Positions 38,688-53,400 of a DNA stretch of 64,000 nucleotides are shown here, piece after piece; position 1 is the first letter of the stretch, and each line of letters starts with the position of its first letter. Source of the DNA: Siniperca chuatsi (taxonomy: Eukaryota; Chordata; Actinopteri; Centrarchiformes; Sinipercidae); contig NC_058064.1 of assembly GCF_020085105.1 (NCBI RefSeq), positions 11,314,501 through 11,378,500 on the forward strand. Reading direction: 5' to 3'. The notes under the pieces were generated by a model, which saw nothing but the letters and a program-made list of their open reading frames with translations, searched no databases and was not told the origin of the DNA. The position numbers were made by a program, and so were the translations under genes.

Positions 38688-40620
38688 TTCCCTTCTCCTG
38701 GCCTAGGGCATCTTAGACTGAAAACACACAGCGAGAGTGAGACAGAGAGAGAGAGAGAGAGCAGTGTGAGTGACGGAGTAATGATGAAAGAGAGAGGAGG
38801 ACTGAGGTCTATATACCTGGTAGGAAGGTGTGCCCTGACAACTGACAAAAGGAGAGAGGGAGGAGAAGACACACACACACAAACAAACACAAACAACTAC
38901 ATACAGACACAAGTGTGATTGTGCAGATTTGATTGAAGGCATTCATTTTGCCTCTCTTCCTACATAAAAATACAACATTTATATATTATCTTCTGATCCT
39001 TTCGCTCCTGAATCACTCACACACACACAATAGTTTTACTAATAAGGCCAGTCACTTTTACATGTCATCTCCCTTGACTCCCGTCTTACAACATAAACAA
39101 ACACAGTCTTTCTATAAGCCGGCCTGGAAACACTTATCACGCTAATAGTGGTGGTTTAGAACTGGTTGAATCATATTCTGACACAAACACACAGACACAT
39201 TAACACACACATGCATTTTCCGGGAAATATTGGGAACGGCTGTTGGATCCCTTGCAGTGTTTGGGCGTGTGAGTAATTGGCTTGGAAAGACTCATAAACA
39301 CACACACAAACACACACAGTTCAAATTGACAAGTGCTAATGACGAGACATAAGGCCTTTCTGAATCTGTGTTCTTGTCTGTACTTGTGTCCTTGTGAAAC
39401 GTCATCTTTTGCGGCCCAAGTACTGTCCCAATACAAAAATTCGCAGTTCGCCAAGAATGGTTGAAATTCCCAGAAGTGTTCTCAACACCTCCATTTTACC
39501 AAGGATGCATCGGTTGTATGAACTTGACAGCACAAATATCCCAACATTCATTTCAGTATTCAAGCGAGGAGCGTAAAGCTGCAGAGAAAGTGGTCAACAA
39601 CAGAACCTTTTTTTTTTTTAATTTTACAATTTTCATATGCTATTTCATCACGAGGCGAGAAATCAATTGTGTAGATTTCGAATATTGGCAGTTTTACGAA
39701 AAGTGAAAATGTGCTCCAATATTTTCGGAGTTGAGAAGCTCCACAAGCGCCTGCGGGGGTAGCCAGCCAGCCAGCCACGTTCACAGACCCCTCTTGCCCC
39801 ACAGACGACTTCAGCAACAGTGGCAGAGGAAAGCCAGGCCCACAACTGTAAGATATTTTTCATTATCGTAAATCACCATCGTAAGTTATTCTGTCATTAC
39901 ATTCTCAGTAATGTTGTAACATTTTAACTTAAATCAAGAGACATCTGGCTCGTGATGTACAGAAAATTCTTGGCATGTGAAACTTAAAAATTAAATAAAC
40001 AGCAGGCGCCGTATGAAAGGGGAATGTCGTTGCATTAATATTATAAATCGACATTACATTGTTAGTTGTACAGTTGCGGTTACAGTACTTACTTTTATTT
40101 TATCGATTTTTTATGTTTCTCTACTATGCTTATTTATGCACCAATATAGCAATAACCTACTTGGCAATAAACCCGTTTCTGAGCTGATTGTTTTGGGTGA
40201 TAAAGGCTGGCTGTTGTTTTGGAGCACTACAGGCGACCTCTGTGCTGGGGTCACTGCGCAATACCAGTAAGAACGCATCGTCTCACGTCTAACTATTGCA
40301 TTAATAGTCAAGCTTGCATAAAACCAACATGATTATCAACATGCGTGCAGCGTAGACTCTTGCATCCCATGTCTGTTGACGATAAAACTTTAAACCGGAT
40401 GCTTGTGCTCGCCAATGCTGATTAGCAACTATTTAATAAGACATACGGATTTAAAGATTGTGTGCAAATGGAAAAATGGGATGAAATTAGTTTCACAAAT
40501 CACTAATTTATGTGATAAATAAAATGCGATAAATTATAGATAGAGAGATAGATATAGCAGAGGAAAATGACAACTACAATCTTCTACAATCCAAAACAAT
40601 AATATCTTTTGACAGAAAAT

Positions 40621-41006
40621 CTTAACTCAAGGTCTACTAACTAGCTTTTTTCACAGTTTTCAACTCTCTTCTCCCACTGAGGAAGACTGTGAGATGTGGT
40701 TGAAAGATCCGATCCGATGAAAAAAAAAAAAAAAACTTAACTAATGCAACAATAGTGATGGTGGGTGAGTGATGGTAATGGTGATGACAATGGTAATAAA
40801 TGGGCATATATATATATACACACACACACACCCAGACACGCACACACTTATACATTTACACATTTTTATTTCACTTCTGAAATTATGGAACTACTAGATT
40901 GTTGGTCACTGCACTATTATAGTCTGTACATCTGTCTGTCTGTCAATAAAAAAAAAAAAAGAAAGATCCGATCTGGAAAAAGCTAGTAAGTCGGCCTTGA
41001 GTTAGG
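40621..41006. mobile_element. Terminal-inverted-repeat element carrying a nested retroposon
   Basis: Left end CTTAACTCAAGGTCTACTAA followed by CTAGCTTTTTT, and right end AAAAAGCTAGTAAG followed by CGGCCTTGAGTTAGGA, are inverted copies over about 30 bp. The element is split by a later insertion (40715-40960). Confidence 0.65.
40715..40960 (+). mobile_element. Poly-A-tailed retroposon with 13-bp target duplication
   Basis: GAAAGATCCGATC at 40702-40714 is repeated exactly at 40961-40973. The 246 bases between end in TCAATAAAAAAAAAAAAA, as expected for a retroposed copy. The source sequence is not recognised; it includes TG-rich and CA microsatellite DNA. Confidence 0.7.
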
Positions 41007-43383
41007 ATGCTTTTATCAAACTACTGTTTTTAAAAAGGTCAATAATTAACATTCACACTAAGCTTTCTTTATATCCACAAAACATTGTATTCTGCTGATA
41101 TTCTGTACATAATTACATAAATATATCACACAGACTCAATAGCAATATATAGGTTATTTTATTTTCAATATATGACTTTTGATGATTTCAAAGTCTGACC
41201 ACCACCAAAATAAACCATATGTTGCATTACTATTTGATTATCAATATCTGGGTCACTGATGGGAAGGCCTAAGGCATGCTGTGTGTCAGTGTTACAATCA
41301 ATGTGATGTTACACCAAGTTGTCTTTGAAACAGGATCTACAGGTGATGTGAGCTTGTTTGTTGTGGTTAAAAAAGGATCAAAGCAGAAAGAGTTTTATTG
41401 GATCCGCTTCAACAAACCGGAGCTTCAGAGTTATTTGACACAGAAGAACAAAGAGGAGTTATTATTTACTCATTTGAATCAGCTTAACGTGCATGTCTGA
41501 GACAAATTTCTTTGAATGTATTAATATGACGGCTGTAACTACTTTGACTGTGACTGCTTATATAACATTAAAAGTAGAAACCTCTTTCGGTCTGGTGGAG
41601 GTGGAAGAAGAAGACAAGGAGAAGAAGATGCGGTTAATGAGAAAGCTGTAAAGTGGCAAACATGGAGGCTTCGCAGTTAGCCACTCTCCTTCCCCGTTTT
41701 CTCTCTGCCTCTCTTCCTTCCCCCTCTGTCTGTCAGTCTCTTTGTATCTCTTTTCTGTTTCTGTTACGTAAGTACTGTGTTGTCCTGCTGTGTGAGTGTG
41801 AGGCGTGGAGGAGCAGATAGATGGAGGGCAGCGGCTGCAAGCCAGGCCAACTCAGGGGGAAGGAGGAGCTTTCTGTTCTCTTTGGCTTCATTGTTAATCA
41901 GGAAATATTACCCAATCCAATGAAATATTGCAAAAATGAAATATTTTGAGGGGGAGTATTAATGAAGTTTAACATTTCCCCTTAGCTTTTCAACCATATT
42001 TTGACATTTTTTTCTGCTTTTACTCTCAAGTTTTTCGCTCAAGTTGGAACCTTTAATTTGACGTAGCAGAGTGAAGACATCCTGCTTGCATGTGAAGGCT
42101 TGTTTGTGCTGCTGGCCTCAGTCTACAGGAGTATCCATACCTGACGCAGGTATTTGCAGTGTCATCCATTTCAATGAAAGCTACTTGGAAACATTTTTGT
42201 GCTGCTAGTTGTGAGATATACTTCCAAAGAAATGGTGAGTCAATTTTGTGGCAATTCTGCAGTCTTCGCCACAGTTTATATTGAAAGAAATGTGTGTGAG
42301 ATCACACTACAAGGCTGTTTGACGGCTCCACAGCTTATCTGTCAACAACCCAACCACAACACTTGTTGTTAATATGTGCGATAAAGTCACCACCTCTAAG
42401 AAATATAAGAGTATTAATGTGAGAGCATGTCAAAGTCCTCATGTTCAAAGCTACGGTGGAGTGAGTCCAAGCTCAGTGTGTCAAGAATGTGAAATTCAAA
42501 AAGCAGGAAGGAGAGAAAATGTTCTACTCGAGCCAAGTGTGAACAGTTTCTACGTCAAGCGCATAAGTCTGTTAGTAGTCTTAACTGAAGACACACACAC
42601 ACACACACAAGCATGGCAAACCACAAGCTCACTAAAGCGCAAAACTGCAAAGAACCCAGTTCCTACGAGCAAATGAGTAAATGCTGCATGCATACTGCTT
42701 ATAAAGTTGCAGAGGTGTGGGCGTATATGCATTTCTCAGTGTGTGTGTGTGTGTGTGTGTGTGTCTACTTTTACCCCAGAAGGCAAGAGACATTTTTACC
42801 AACAGGAAGAAAGTCTCTTGCTCGCTCTTGTCTACGATTACGATCATCACTCCTCACTCCATACATATAATCACACACTTGCTTTTTGCTATTACCCATA
42901 CATGCAAAGAAAGCATATCTGAACTTAAACTTGATAGACAGAAAGAGAAAGCGTGGACTATGCTGATTTGTCCTTTTTATGTGCAGTGGTTACACAAGTA
43001 AATGGACTGACAGAGTCAATAGAGGCCTTCATTTTAAAACTTGACAGAGGTGGTCAAAGATAGGAATAATGGACAGAACAAGAAAGAGAGAGGAAGAAGG
43101 AGGGCATATGTAAAGAGCAAACACCATATAGAGGGTGAGAAAGCAAGAAAAAGTATTCTGTTATTACTCATTCAGCCGAGTGTAACGCACCCATCCTAAA
43201 CTCACATTCACACACTTTTTTGCTGCTCTAGAAGAGACTCAAACTATTCGGCTCTGCAATGAGAAGAATAAGGATTTAAAATGGGACAAGTGACTGGTGT
43301 TGGCTCTCTTATGTACCAGAGGAGGAAAGCAGCTTGCAACAGCGGCTCATTTTTAAGGGAAGAAAATAGAATTTCTTTGTTCT

Positions 43384-43932
43384 AGTGCTGCAACTAATAA
43401 ATTATTTTCATTATTGATTAATGTGTTGATTATGTTTCAGATCTCACCTCTGTAAGACATCAGAAAATGGTGATTTATTAATTACTTTATAAAGAGGAAA
43501 CAGGTGCACTTCTCTTGCGCTGAATAACAGTTGGGTGCTCTGCTTTTAAAAAAAAAAAAAAAAAAAAGGGCAGCAATGTGCACGTTTCCACAAAAGCATT
43601 CAGGAAAAAGGTGGTAGTCTAAAAGAACCACCTCATGTCTTGATCATTTTGGTCAGGTTTTTATACAGTGAATGGACTGACAAAATTGTTGATGCAGCTT
43701 GGCATGAAGCCTTTTTCAGAACATGGTGTGTTGCTTGTTTTATCCAATAAAAACAGCCCAAAAACATATTTTCAATTTATAATAACATAAAACAGAAAAG
43801 CAGCAAACCCTCAGATTTGGGGAGCTGGAACCAGAGAAAGTTTGGCATTTTTACTTAATAAATAACTTCAGCGATTCATTTTCTGCAGATTAACTAATTC
43901 ATTAAAAATCGACTAATGCCTTCAGAACTAAT
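43384..43932. repeat. AGGGCTGCAAC-family MITE interrupted by an insertion
   Basis: Left part AGTGCTGCAACTAATAAATT and right part CAGCGATTCATTTTCTGCAG with AAAAATCGACTAATGCCTTC belong to one element. About 220 bp near 43515-43735, beginning close to an A-run (about 43549-43567), interrupts it. Confidence 0.55.
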
Positions 43933-46427
43933 TTATTATTATTTTATTTTTTTCCCCTTAGGGGGAGATTTTTATATGAACAGGAGCAGACAAAGAGGGG
44001 ATAAGGGGGAGGGGACACATTTTACTCATGGGATTTCTGCTATTTGATGTTACATAATATAAAATGTTTTGAGATCAGATCAACATCACTGTTAAGTCCA
44101 CAATAAAAATGACTGTGTCCAGTTACTGTAGAGCAACAAGTGCTAACTGCTGCTGTGAACAAATGACAAACTGTTAGATTGCACAACCACAAAACAACAA
44201 TGGTAAGCATGACCGGAGAGAATAAAAACAGACATTTATATCCAGACAGACAAACCTATGGGAACGATACCCCATCATTAGTGGAGTTGGACCACAAACA
44301 GAAATGTTTTCTGTTTTTAACTCTCTAAGACTCTCTGACAGCTTTAAGGGCTCAAATCCTCCCCGTCCAGAAACAGTGATAGGAAAAACAGGCAGATCCT
44401 CCCTGTTCAAAGTCTCAAAATCCCTCCATCATACCTGAGTGTGATGCCAACACTGATTCATACACATTAGACATCAGACAAACACCACACACACACACAC
44501 ACACACACAGATACATACTATTGCCTAATATGTACACAGGATTAGCTGTAAACAGCTGGGTTATAATTTATGCTGGAAACATAACAAGAAGAAAAAATAG
44601 GCTGAGAGTTCTTTCCTAATGTAGTTTTTCCAAAACCACACACTCAGTGTTCCCGAAATACGCTGTGGTTTGCTAAAGGGTATTTAGGACACACACACAC
44701 ACACACATATTATATGTATATTCTGGTTAAAGGATTCATAGACATTGAAAACAGCTAAGGCAGAGTGTTTTCTTGCAAACTTCCTAGATTTGAGACTACG
44801 TTTCTAACCCGATATCATATATTTTAAAAAGGTTGTAATGTACGTGTCTCCAAATGTTTTTTTTATTCATCTTTCCTCAGTTAATTTTTATACCAATAAC
44901 TCTGCTAACCGCAAATTTGTGTCAACAAGAAACCTTCGTTCACAAACGCACCCCATTACAAAGCTCTCAAAGAATTTAACAACTTCGATAACAACCACAC
45001 ACACAGGGTTGCCAAATCTGTCTGACCAGTGGTCTGTCTGAACTGACCCATTTACAGAAAGAGAGAGAGAGACCGAGTGGTCAAGTCAGACAGTGTGTAT
45101 TATGTAGGCCACAGTTTATATGAGGGCTCTTTTTGTGCCTGTGTGTGTGTGTGTGTGTGTGTTTGTGCGTGAGAGAGAGTATACATGCATGTGTGTCTTT
45201 GTGTGAGCAGGAAATGGCTGAGCGAAATTAGCCACATGTCTCCTGCAGCTACTGTATGAATGTTAATGTGAATGCGCGTCAGTGGCAGAAGACGGTTGAG
45301 TTTTGAATGCTGTGTGTGTGATCTCCATGCTGCCTTTGTGGTGGGTAAGAGATAATAAAGAAAAAAGATACTTAGAGATACTTAGATGAAACTGCCAACT
45401 TTTTTGGCTTTTTCCCCTTTTCCTTTGTGCTATATATCTTTTTTGTGTATGTAATTTTGCAGGTTTGCAAAGTGAAAAGTCCACCCCAAAGGGAGTTATC
45501 CTCTTCTACAGAAAACACTGCTCCTGAACTGCCTGAAAACAGCTTGATTGTATTCTAGCCTTTACTTCCATAACTTATCTACATCACTATGTAACACACG
45601 TCATAATGCACACCAAGCGGCTAGTGTGGCACGCCTTCAAACCAAGCTACTTAGAGCAGCGGCCCGGAAGAGTTCAGTTTGTGGTATCGCCATGTCTAGG
45701 AGACGCTGTATTCGTCAGTGCCAAAATGGGCATAACATGACAACTTTAAACCATCTAAGGGTTTTATCAGTGAGGTTAAAACCTCAAATGTTTTTTCCAT
45801 TAAGGACTATTTTTATTATAGAAACTGTACACAGTAATTGTGCATCTCAAAACTGATTTCTATTTTATATTCAGTGTAAAAATGTATCACATCTGGATTG
45901 TTTTTGCCTTGTGCATCTGAGCTCTCTCACACTCCTGTTTAAATAAATGAATTTGTTTGAAACGTGATTTTATTTAAGCATGTTTATATGTAGATATTTC
46001 ATATTTGAGAATATTTTGTTAAAAAAATACATCAAAATATAAAAAAAGCAAAAAAACAAAAACAAAAAAAAAGTGTGTTGTTGGTAACATCAAACCACAT
46101 CACATAACACCCAGCCCTTGTGCTCAATATCTTAGGTTTTAAAATGGAGGAAGAAGTCATTTTAGAGCGGAGCTGATAGCTTATCTGAATCTGAGAACAA
46201 AATGTTTCATCAGGTCAAACTGACAGCAGTTATGTAGACTCTTCTGTTCTGCATTTATAAGATTAGATAAGTCACTATTTTCAGTAATTTAGTGCTATAT
46301 TAGCTGCCTGCTTAACTTCACTTCTTACAGCTGCTTACAGATGTTTGTTTTGATCGCTGTACTTCAAAGTTGGCTTGAGATGAAAGTGTATCACCTCTTG
46401 GTAGGGCCAAATGTGTCTCTGTAGTAG

Positions 46428-46693
46428 GGCTGCAACCAATCATTTTCATTATCAACTCATCTGACAGTTGTTTTCTCGAATAATCGTCAGAAAATGCCAG
46501 TTTCCGAAAATCCCAAGGTGGCGTCTTTAAATTCCTTGTTTTATTCGATAAAGAGTCGAAAACACAAAAGATATTCAGTTTATTATCATATATGATAAAG
46601 AAAAGAAGCACATCTTCACATTTAAGGAGGCTGCCAATTAATTTTTTGTCGACCGACTAGCGATTGATCGACTAATTGTTTCAGCTCTACTAG
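46428..46693. repeat. AGGGCTGCAAC-family MITE, well preserved
   Basis: Left end TAGTAGGGCTGCAACCAAT and right end AATTGTTTCAGCTCTACTA are inverted; the interior has ATCCCAAGGTGGCG and AAAGATATTCAGTTTATTA. About 265 bp. Confidence 0.75.
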
Positions 46694-46694
46694 G

Positions 46695-46830
46695 AATGGG
46701 CAATATGGATAAAATCTAAGTGTATGTTATTTTGGTGCAATAACCAAATCTATTAAGAAACTGTTTATAGATCAAATAACCAGACAATAATGTATGTTTT
46801 GGCTAATTTGGTAAATTATTAACTGACAAA
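46695..46830. repeat. Second MITE relic (GGGCAATATGGATAAAA)
   Basis: GAATGGGCAATATGGATAAA and AAATCTATTAAGAAACTG resemble another dispersed fish element; it abuts the preceding MITE. Confidence 0.35.
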
Positions 46831-47192
46831 TCAAGGTAATTCATCATATTAATGCTCGGAATGATCGGAAACATCAGCCTAATAGATTCAAAGATGTTAA
46901 AGGGAGAGTTACCACGGTATATCTTGCCCAACCCTTGGACCTGCAGTACATTTCTATGTGTTTTAGCTCTACTCAGACCACCCAGGTTTAATGTCAGATA
47001 TAAAAAGGGTAAAAATCTGTTGGATGTTCACTTTCAAAAACTGACAAAACAACCACAATGCATCACAAATCCTAAAGTCTCGCTCTCTGAAAAATGCTGA
47101 ATGCCAGTCAGTGTTTTAGCACAGACTGCGTCATCATAGACAACACCAGCACTCACTATCACACAGTCCAGGAAGGACATCTCTCAAGACGT

Positions 47193-47198
<6 letters not shown>

Positions 47199-47237
<39 letters not shown>
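47199..47237. repeat. (CA)n microsatellite
   Basis: About 19 CA units. Confidence 0.9.
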
Positions 47238-47239
<2 letters not shown>

Positions 47240-50200
47240 CTGAGGAATCCAGTGTAGTTTTCGTGTTTGTGTGCAGTCACTAAAAAAATAAAATAACTTC
47301 TTGACTCTTCGTCAATTGGTACTTTCCAGCAACTAGGCACACACACACACGCGCAAAATCATGATAGCTAGATGAGGGCTGCGAGCGAGGGCGTGGTGAG
47401 TATGTGTGTGTTTGTGAGTGTGTCTAATGGAAAGTGGGTGTGTGCGTAATGAGGAGGATTTTTTTAATAATGGTTCTTATAACATTTAATGTAACTGGTT
47501 ATGCAGCCTGCCATCCTCTGACATTTTAATCTGATACCTCATAGCTACTCTCTTTTACTCTCTGAGACAAACACACACACACACTTTTTGTTTCTATTCT
47601 TATTGTCTCACATTATTGTAAATGACTAGGGTTGGTTTCCAATAACCGGTTACTTTTTGCAGTTCTCAGTTTCAAGTTGTTAAAGTACCTCATTTGTGAA
47701 GCTCTGACTCTAATGAATCTCTTGTTGAATCCTTTATCTCCTCTCTCTTCTTTATTACAAAAGCACAATTTACTAAACATTCAGGGAGTCAGCTGAGCTA
47801 AATGGGAAATATGTAATCTAACCACATTTTAGTTATTAAACATTACATTTTCTATACAGGGTTTCCCGCAGCATTTTATAGTGGCGTCACCCTGCCCCAC
47901 CTGAAATAAAGAGTGCCTCCACTAATGTCAGAAGAAATAATTACATTTTTATGAAATACTATATTATATAAAGGCTTATTAAGATTCAGGGAAAACTAGT
48001 AGTGGCGTTGCATCATCACTTCACAGTAATTAATCAGAGCAGGACGTTGTCATGTTGTGAGTTTAAAGATTAATGGATACATTTAAATATTTGTACATAT
48101 GTTCTGTGTGTGTAGCATGAAGAGGCTACAACTTATGATTCATTGCGTAAACCTGTGTGGTAAAATGACAAATAAATGACCTTGAGTCCTTGAGTCGATC
48201 AACAATCGATACACAGAGTCGACCCAAATCCTACTTGTGGAGAGGGCGCTCACCACCTGCGCTAACCAGTTTCCTCGATAAGGAAATGGGAAGGATTTAG
48301 ATAAGTACGAGGATTTGCTACTGGATTATGATTTAATAAAATGCTATAAAACCACAACCCTATAGATGACTATGTCTCAAGCATCGACTTTCATGACCTC
48401 TTGAGCCTTGAAAACACAGTAGCTTGCTTAAAAGTACGACAGTGTTTCTATAGAAGTATTTTAAGCTCAGCAGAGGAAAAACACTTTAAGGTCAGTCAGT
48501 CAGTAAACCTTGTGATGTGTAACCCTATACGCTCCTTCATCCCTCCATCGGTTGCAGCCACATCAGAGGTTTTACAAGCTGGATAAACTTTGACACGACA
48601 GTAGGTTTTAAATTTAGGGTAGTGGGAGGCTTCATGTGACAGGCTTCGTTTGCTTTCTATGTGGAAGCCAGTAAAGCTTATGAGAGCTGTGAAATTGTCT
48701 CACTATCTGCTGAAAGCCTCAAGGTTCACAGGTGGGCGACCTTCAGAGCTGCTAGAAAAGCCACAACTAACAGAAAAACATCACTGTGGGTTATAAGAAA
48801 GCCACAGCAAAACAGTAAAATAAAAGTCTTTTTAAACAAATTCACCCTTGGAAAACAAGTTAGTTTGCTTGTTTATCCATGGTACGTGAAAACCAAGCTG
48901 CTAATTTTGTCCTGAAAAAGCAGAAAATGGCAGTCAGATAAGTTCAGATGGAAACTGAGTATGAAGCAATACTGCTGACAACTCCTCAGGCACTGATCTC
49001 TATCAGAGTTGACCACAAAGCTGGTTGTTAGACGGACAAATTACAGAGTAGTACTTTTTAAACAGTAAGAGAAAATTATTGGAACAGAAGAGAAGAGAAA
49101 ATATGCCAGAAGAGAGAAGATTTCAATGCAAATGCCTATGACTGCTGGTTTTCTACCAGTGTAATGTTTCTCTGTCTAATGAAAACATGAGCACAAGAGG
49201 AGACCTCCTTCATGAGTCTGGTAACTCGTGATGTGTAACACTAGCTGCTCTCTCTCTCTCTGGTGGCTGTATATTTCATGAGGGGTACAGGTTACATCTC
49301 TGAGCTAGGCCGAGGGGGCACGCGTGTGCATGTGCGTGTGCGTGTGCGTGTGTGTTTAAGTAAGTGTGTGTGTCAGGGGGATTCTGAGAGTGAGTGTGTG
49401 TGAGAAACAGAGGGGTGGTGGGAGATCATTTTTTTCTGCCATGTAGGGTGAATCCCTGACAATCTCAAGTAACAGCAAATGACACTACACTTGACCTATA
49501 CAAAGCTTGATCATATAGCAACACACACACACACACACACACACACAACTGACTAACAGATACCAAGTAGTAGGAACATGGAGAAACTCTGGTTACTGGT
49601 TAAACAAATGCACACACAGACGAACTGAAGGAACAGAGTCGTGCAAAAACACACACACACCCCCCCTGCGTCCTCTCGTGCTCTCCTCTGAGGAGAAGTA
49701 TGGCCTTTTTTGATAGTCTCCTATTTTTACATCTGTCTTTCTCTCTCAGACATAATGAACTACTGTCACTGTCTGTGCAGGGTCACTGTGTGTGTGCAGA
49801 CAGCTGACACCCTCACAGCAACAGAATAGGGGTTGTTGAAGCATGCTGCGCTCAAACAAAAACAGACTATGTGGAGCTGGGGGGGCTGCAAACTAGTAAA
49901 CACAAACACACACACAGACTGGACTCACCTCTAGTCAGGACGTGTAGCTCACTGATGTCTCGTCCTCACAGCCAAATTAGCACAGGAGCTGGACATTTGG
50001 AAAACAGAGTGAGAGAGAGAGACAGTGAGTGAGTGAGTGAGTGAGAGAGTGAGAGAGAGCGATGGTCAAGGCCTGGGACGATCACATTTGAGATTTAAAG
50101 CAACAACAGCAGTGTGTGTCTGTGTGTGTGTGTCTCAGTCAGTAAGGAAAGAGACGCTTCCTTTTGGTCACTCAGAATAATAAAACTACATCTAATTTCT

Positions 50201-50296
50201 GTGTTAAAAAAAGGGTTTCCAGTGTGTGTAATTGGGCTTTGGCTGGTGTCCACATGATGAGGCTGCATAGGGAGGCTTAAAAACGGCATGTGTCTC

Positions 50297-50415
<119 letters not shown>

Positions 50416-53400
50416 TGCCTCTGGACACAGTATAAAGTATGAATTCTAAGAAACAATAATGAACAACATCAGGCAGCAAAGGATGCCAATAGTCAACCTT
50501 CTCTAACAATGCAGCTCTTTGGGAAAGTCAGGAGACCGACTACCATCCCCACCGTCACCAATCATCCTTCAGAATTCCTGATATGACGATGTAAATCAAC
50601 GTCACACTGTATGTCTCCTGAAATTATTTCTCAGGGCAAGACAACTCAGCATGACCCAGCATGGCTCTACAGTCACATCAAGGTGTCACGCTTGGAGGAT
50701 TTCACAGAATTAACAAAAATATTTCAGTATAAATGCATCTTCCTCAGGCATTAAAATCAGCCTTTAGTGAAGGACGCAGAAGTAGGTTACACTTCTGTAG
50801 CTAAATGATTAGCTTTCCAGCAAGGAAATCACATGATGTCCTTTTCTTTACAGTTTAAACGTCGACGTCACATCAAACTGACAGTTGACAGATAAACCTG
50901 TCAAACACACCCACTGCCATTAGCCACATGACTAGTATCACAACCATAAGGATTCATGAAATGACCTCCTTAAGTGAAAGCAAGAGGGTGAATGCTACTC
51001 ATCAAAACACAACCACAAGTGCAACAAGGCCGAGTTTGTGGAATATTTTGTTCTCAGCTTCACTCATTCCAACATTCCCAAAAGCCGCAGTAATAGAGAT
51101 GTTTCTCTCCGACTGAAGTACAATACCAAACCAGTATTATGTTGGTGGCTCAAAAGGACTAGAAGTCTAGTTGGAGACTGCACCACGGAGAGCAATGAAA
51201 AGTTCAAAAGTGCAGTGGAGTAGTGTTATATCTGCTTTGATAATGTGGAGCAATTTTTTCAGAAATGGATAGATATGATGCAATTTTGTCATTTTTTAAA
51301 TTATAAATCTTAATGTATGACAAAAATTAGACACATTGAAACAGAATTTGAGGGGGAAAAAAACAGACACTTTAATTAATTGGGCCTTGATAAAAATTGC
51401 CCAAATCAGCCAAAGACATAACACACACACACACACACACACACATTACATCTGTACAGGTGATTTCACTTATTTTGGCTAATTAAACCTCTTCTCAGGA
51501 TCTTCATCACGCTCCTGCTAGCTAATCAGCCAGAATAATTTAAAAACACCTGTATTAGAAAAAAAGGCATATCTAAAAGCTTGACTTGTATTTACATCTG
51601 TACCTGCAGTAAGTCTACAAAAATGTGTATCAACAGGTCTTTTTCACAGCAGACATTTTGACTTGTCAAAGTAGGAAATGCACAGGTGTTACTAATAACA
51701 TTAACAATGGCTCTGTTCTATTCAAGTGTCCCAGTAAGTCATGACAGTGAGCCAGCATGCACAATACGAGGTCCCTGAAACTGAAGCAGCTAAATGGAAT
51801 TCAGCCATCATTAATTTTTTTATATCTGTGCTTTTTCACATAGTGCCATGTCAAAAGGCCTATGTCTGTATGATAAAACAGACTATTGCTATTGGCTTCA
51901 ACAAACCATACTGATGCATATCTACATTTAAACAGAAATCCTGGTCAGGTCCAGAGTCAAAATGCACCTGGTGAAGATTTCCCATCCTGTCTGCAACACT
52001 TGATTTCATAGACTTAACCTGAGCAGCAATGGCTCATCCTAACAAACAGTTTTCCACGTTGTCATTAACAAAACCTGTCAGTCTACTGCAGTACAGCTGA
52101 GCTCGTAATGTGGCACTTCTCTAGCGACTAAGGCCTCTTGACCTTTCTCTGCGACCTTTTCTGCTCACGCTATTACGGCTGTATTTTTATGAATTATATC
52201 GCTGCCCTACAGCTGTAACATTAGATGATATGGCAGTCTAGTGTGTGATGTAACTACATTGCAGCTGATGATGTAACCAGCTCTGCGGGAAGATTCAAGC
52301 TGCAGAACAACGTCGTCTGAGAGCTCCTCAAAGAGACAGACAGAGAGAGAGAGAGAATATAAGTAAAAGAGAGAACAAACAATACAAAGGAACACGCTGG
52401 TCAGACAATAGACAGCAGTCTGGGTCTGTGGATGCTACCGTTACACACACACACACACAAAATCAGGCAGTCAGTCAACAACTACAATTCACTTTGTGCA
52501 AATGCACATATATGCAAATAAACTCGCACACACACGAACTGCTGCACAGTTATGTTGACTGACAAGTACTACTGGCCTGACTGACTGCTCGATCAATCAA
52601 TGTCTTAAAGTGACTTCATGATTGTGATTTCATTGCTTGCTCAAAAGGCACCTCAACCTCACCTCTTCCTATACCTGACTGAAAACTGTCTCTAATCTCA
52701 CTGACAATCCTTTGTTAATGGGTTTAACTGCAGTGTCAGCCTGTAGTTTTTTTGTTACTGTGGTACGCGTTATAGGTCTCTCTGAATAAAAGCATCGCGA
52801 GAGGTAAAACTGTGAATGTGACTGCAGATGGGACTACGTCAGTAACTGTAATGGATTCACAAAGCAAACAGCCGGAATCAAATTAGAGGTTTGCTTCATT
52901 GTTACATGGCAGTGATACTCCAGGTGTTTGATTTTTAGAAAAATTAAAAAAATACGGAATTCTACATCACACAGTGCTGCCATACACTGTATACCTGACT
53001 ACCTGCAGGTGAAACAAACTTGTGAGATTATTGGCTACAGTCCAAACACAGTCATGTCTAACAGCTGCAAGAGTTATTGCAGTTATTTCTGCTGGTGTCA
53101 TTGTTGTATTTACTACTCAAATACAGGCTGATCTGTTCCACTTCTTCAGCCTGTACGGACAAGAAATCTATATTTTATGTACAAACTACAGGTTGACAGA
53201 ATGTATAAAGATGTTAAAAAGGTTTATTTGACTGTCCTAGCTGTATGTTAACGTGCTGGATTGGTACAGGACTCTGCCAGAGTTGTGCAGAAGGTCAATT
53301 TACAGGTCAAATTATGATTGCAGTGGAAAATCTGGGCGAGTGATGACAGCGTTAGTCAGACACTGGAACAGACAGTCTGGCTGGATGGCAAACCATGTTG

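Noticed and set aside
39720..39860. GC-richer patch with (CCAG)n about 1 kb upstream of the phtf2 start exon
   Set aside because: Considered as an alternative phtf2 promoter, but there is no clear donor site or promoter motif to support it.
45548..45856. 102-codon open frame with a Cys/Arg-rich centre
   Set aside because: Briefly considered as a relic of a transposase DNA-binding domain, but the cysteine spacing does not fit a known finger and nothing supports expression.
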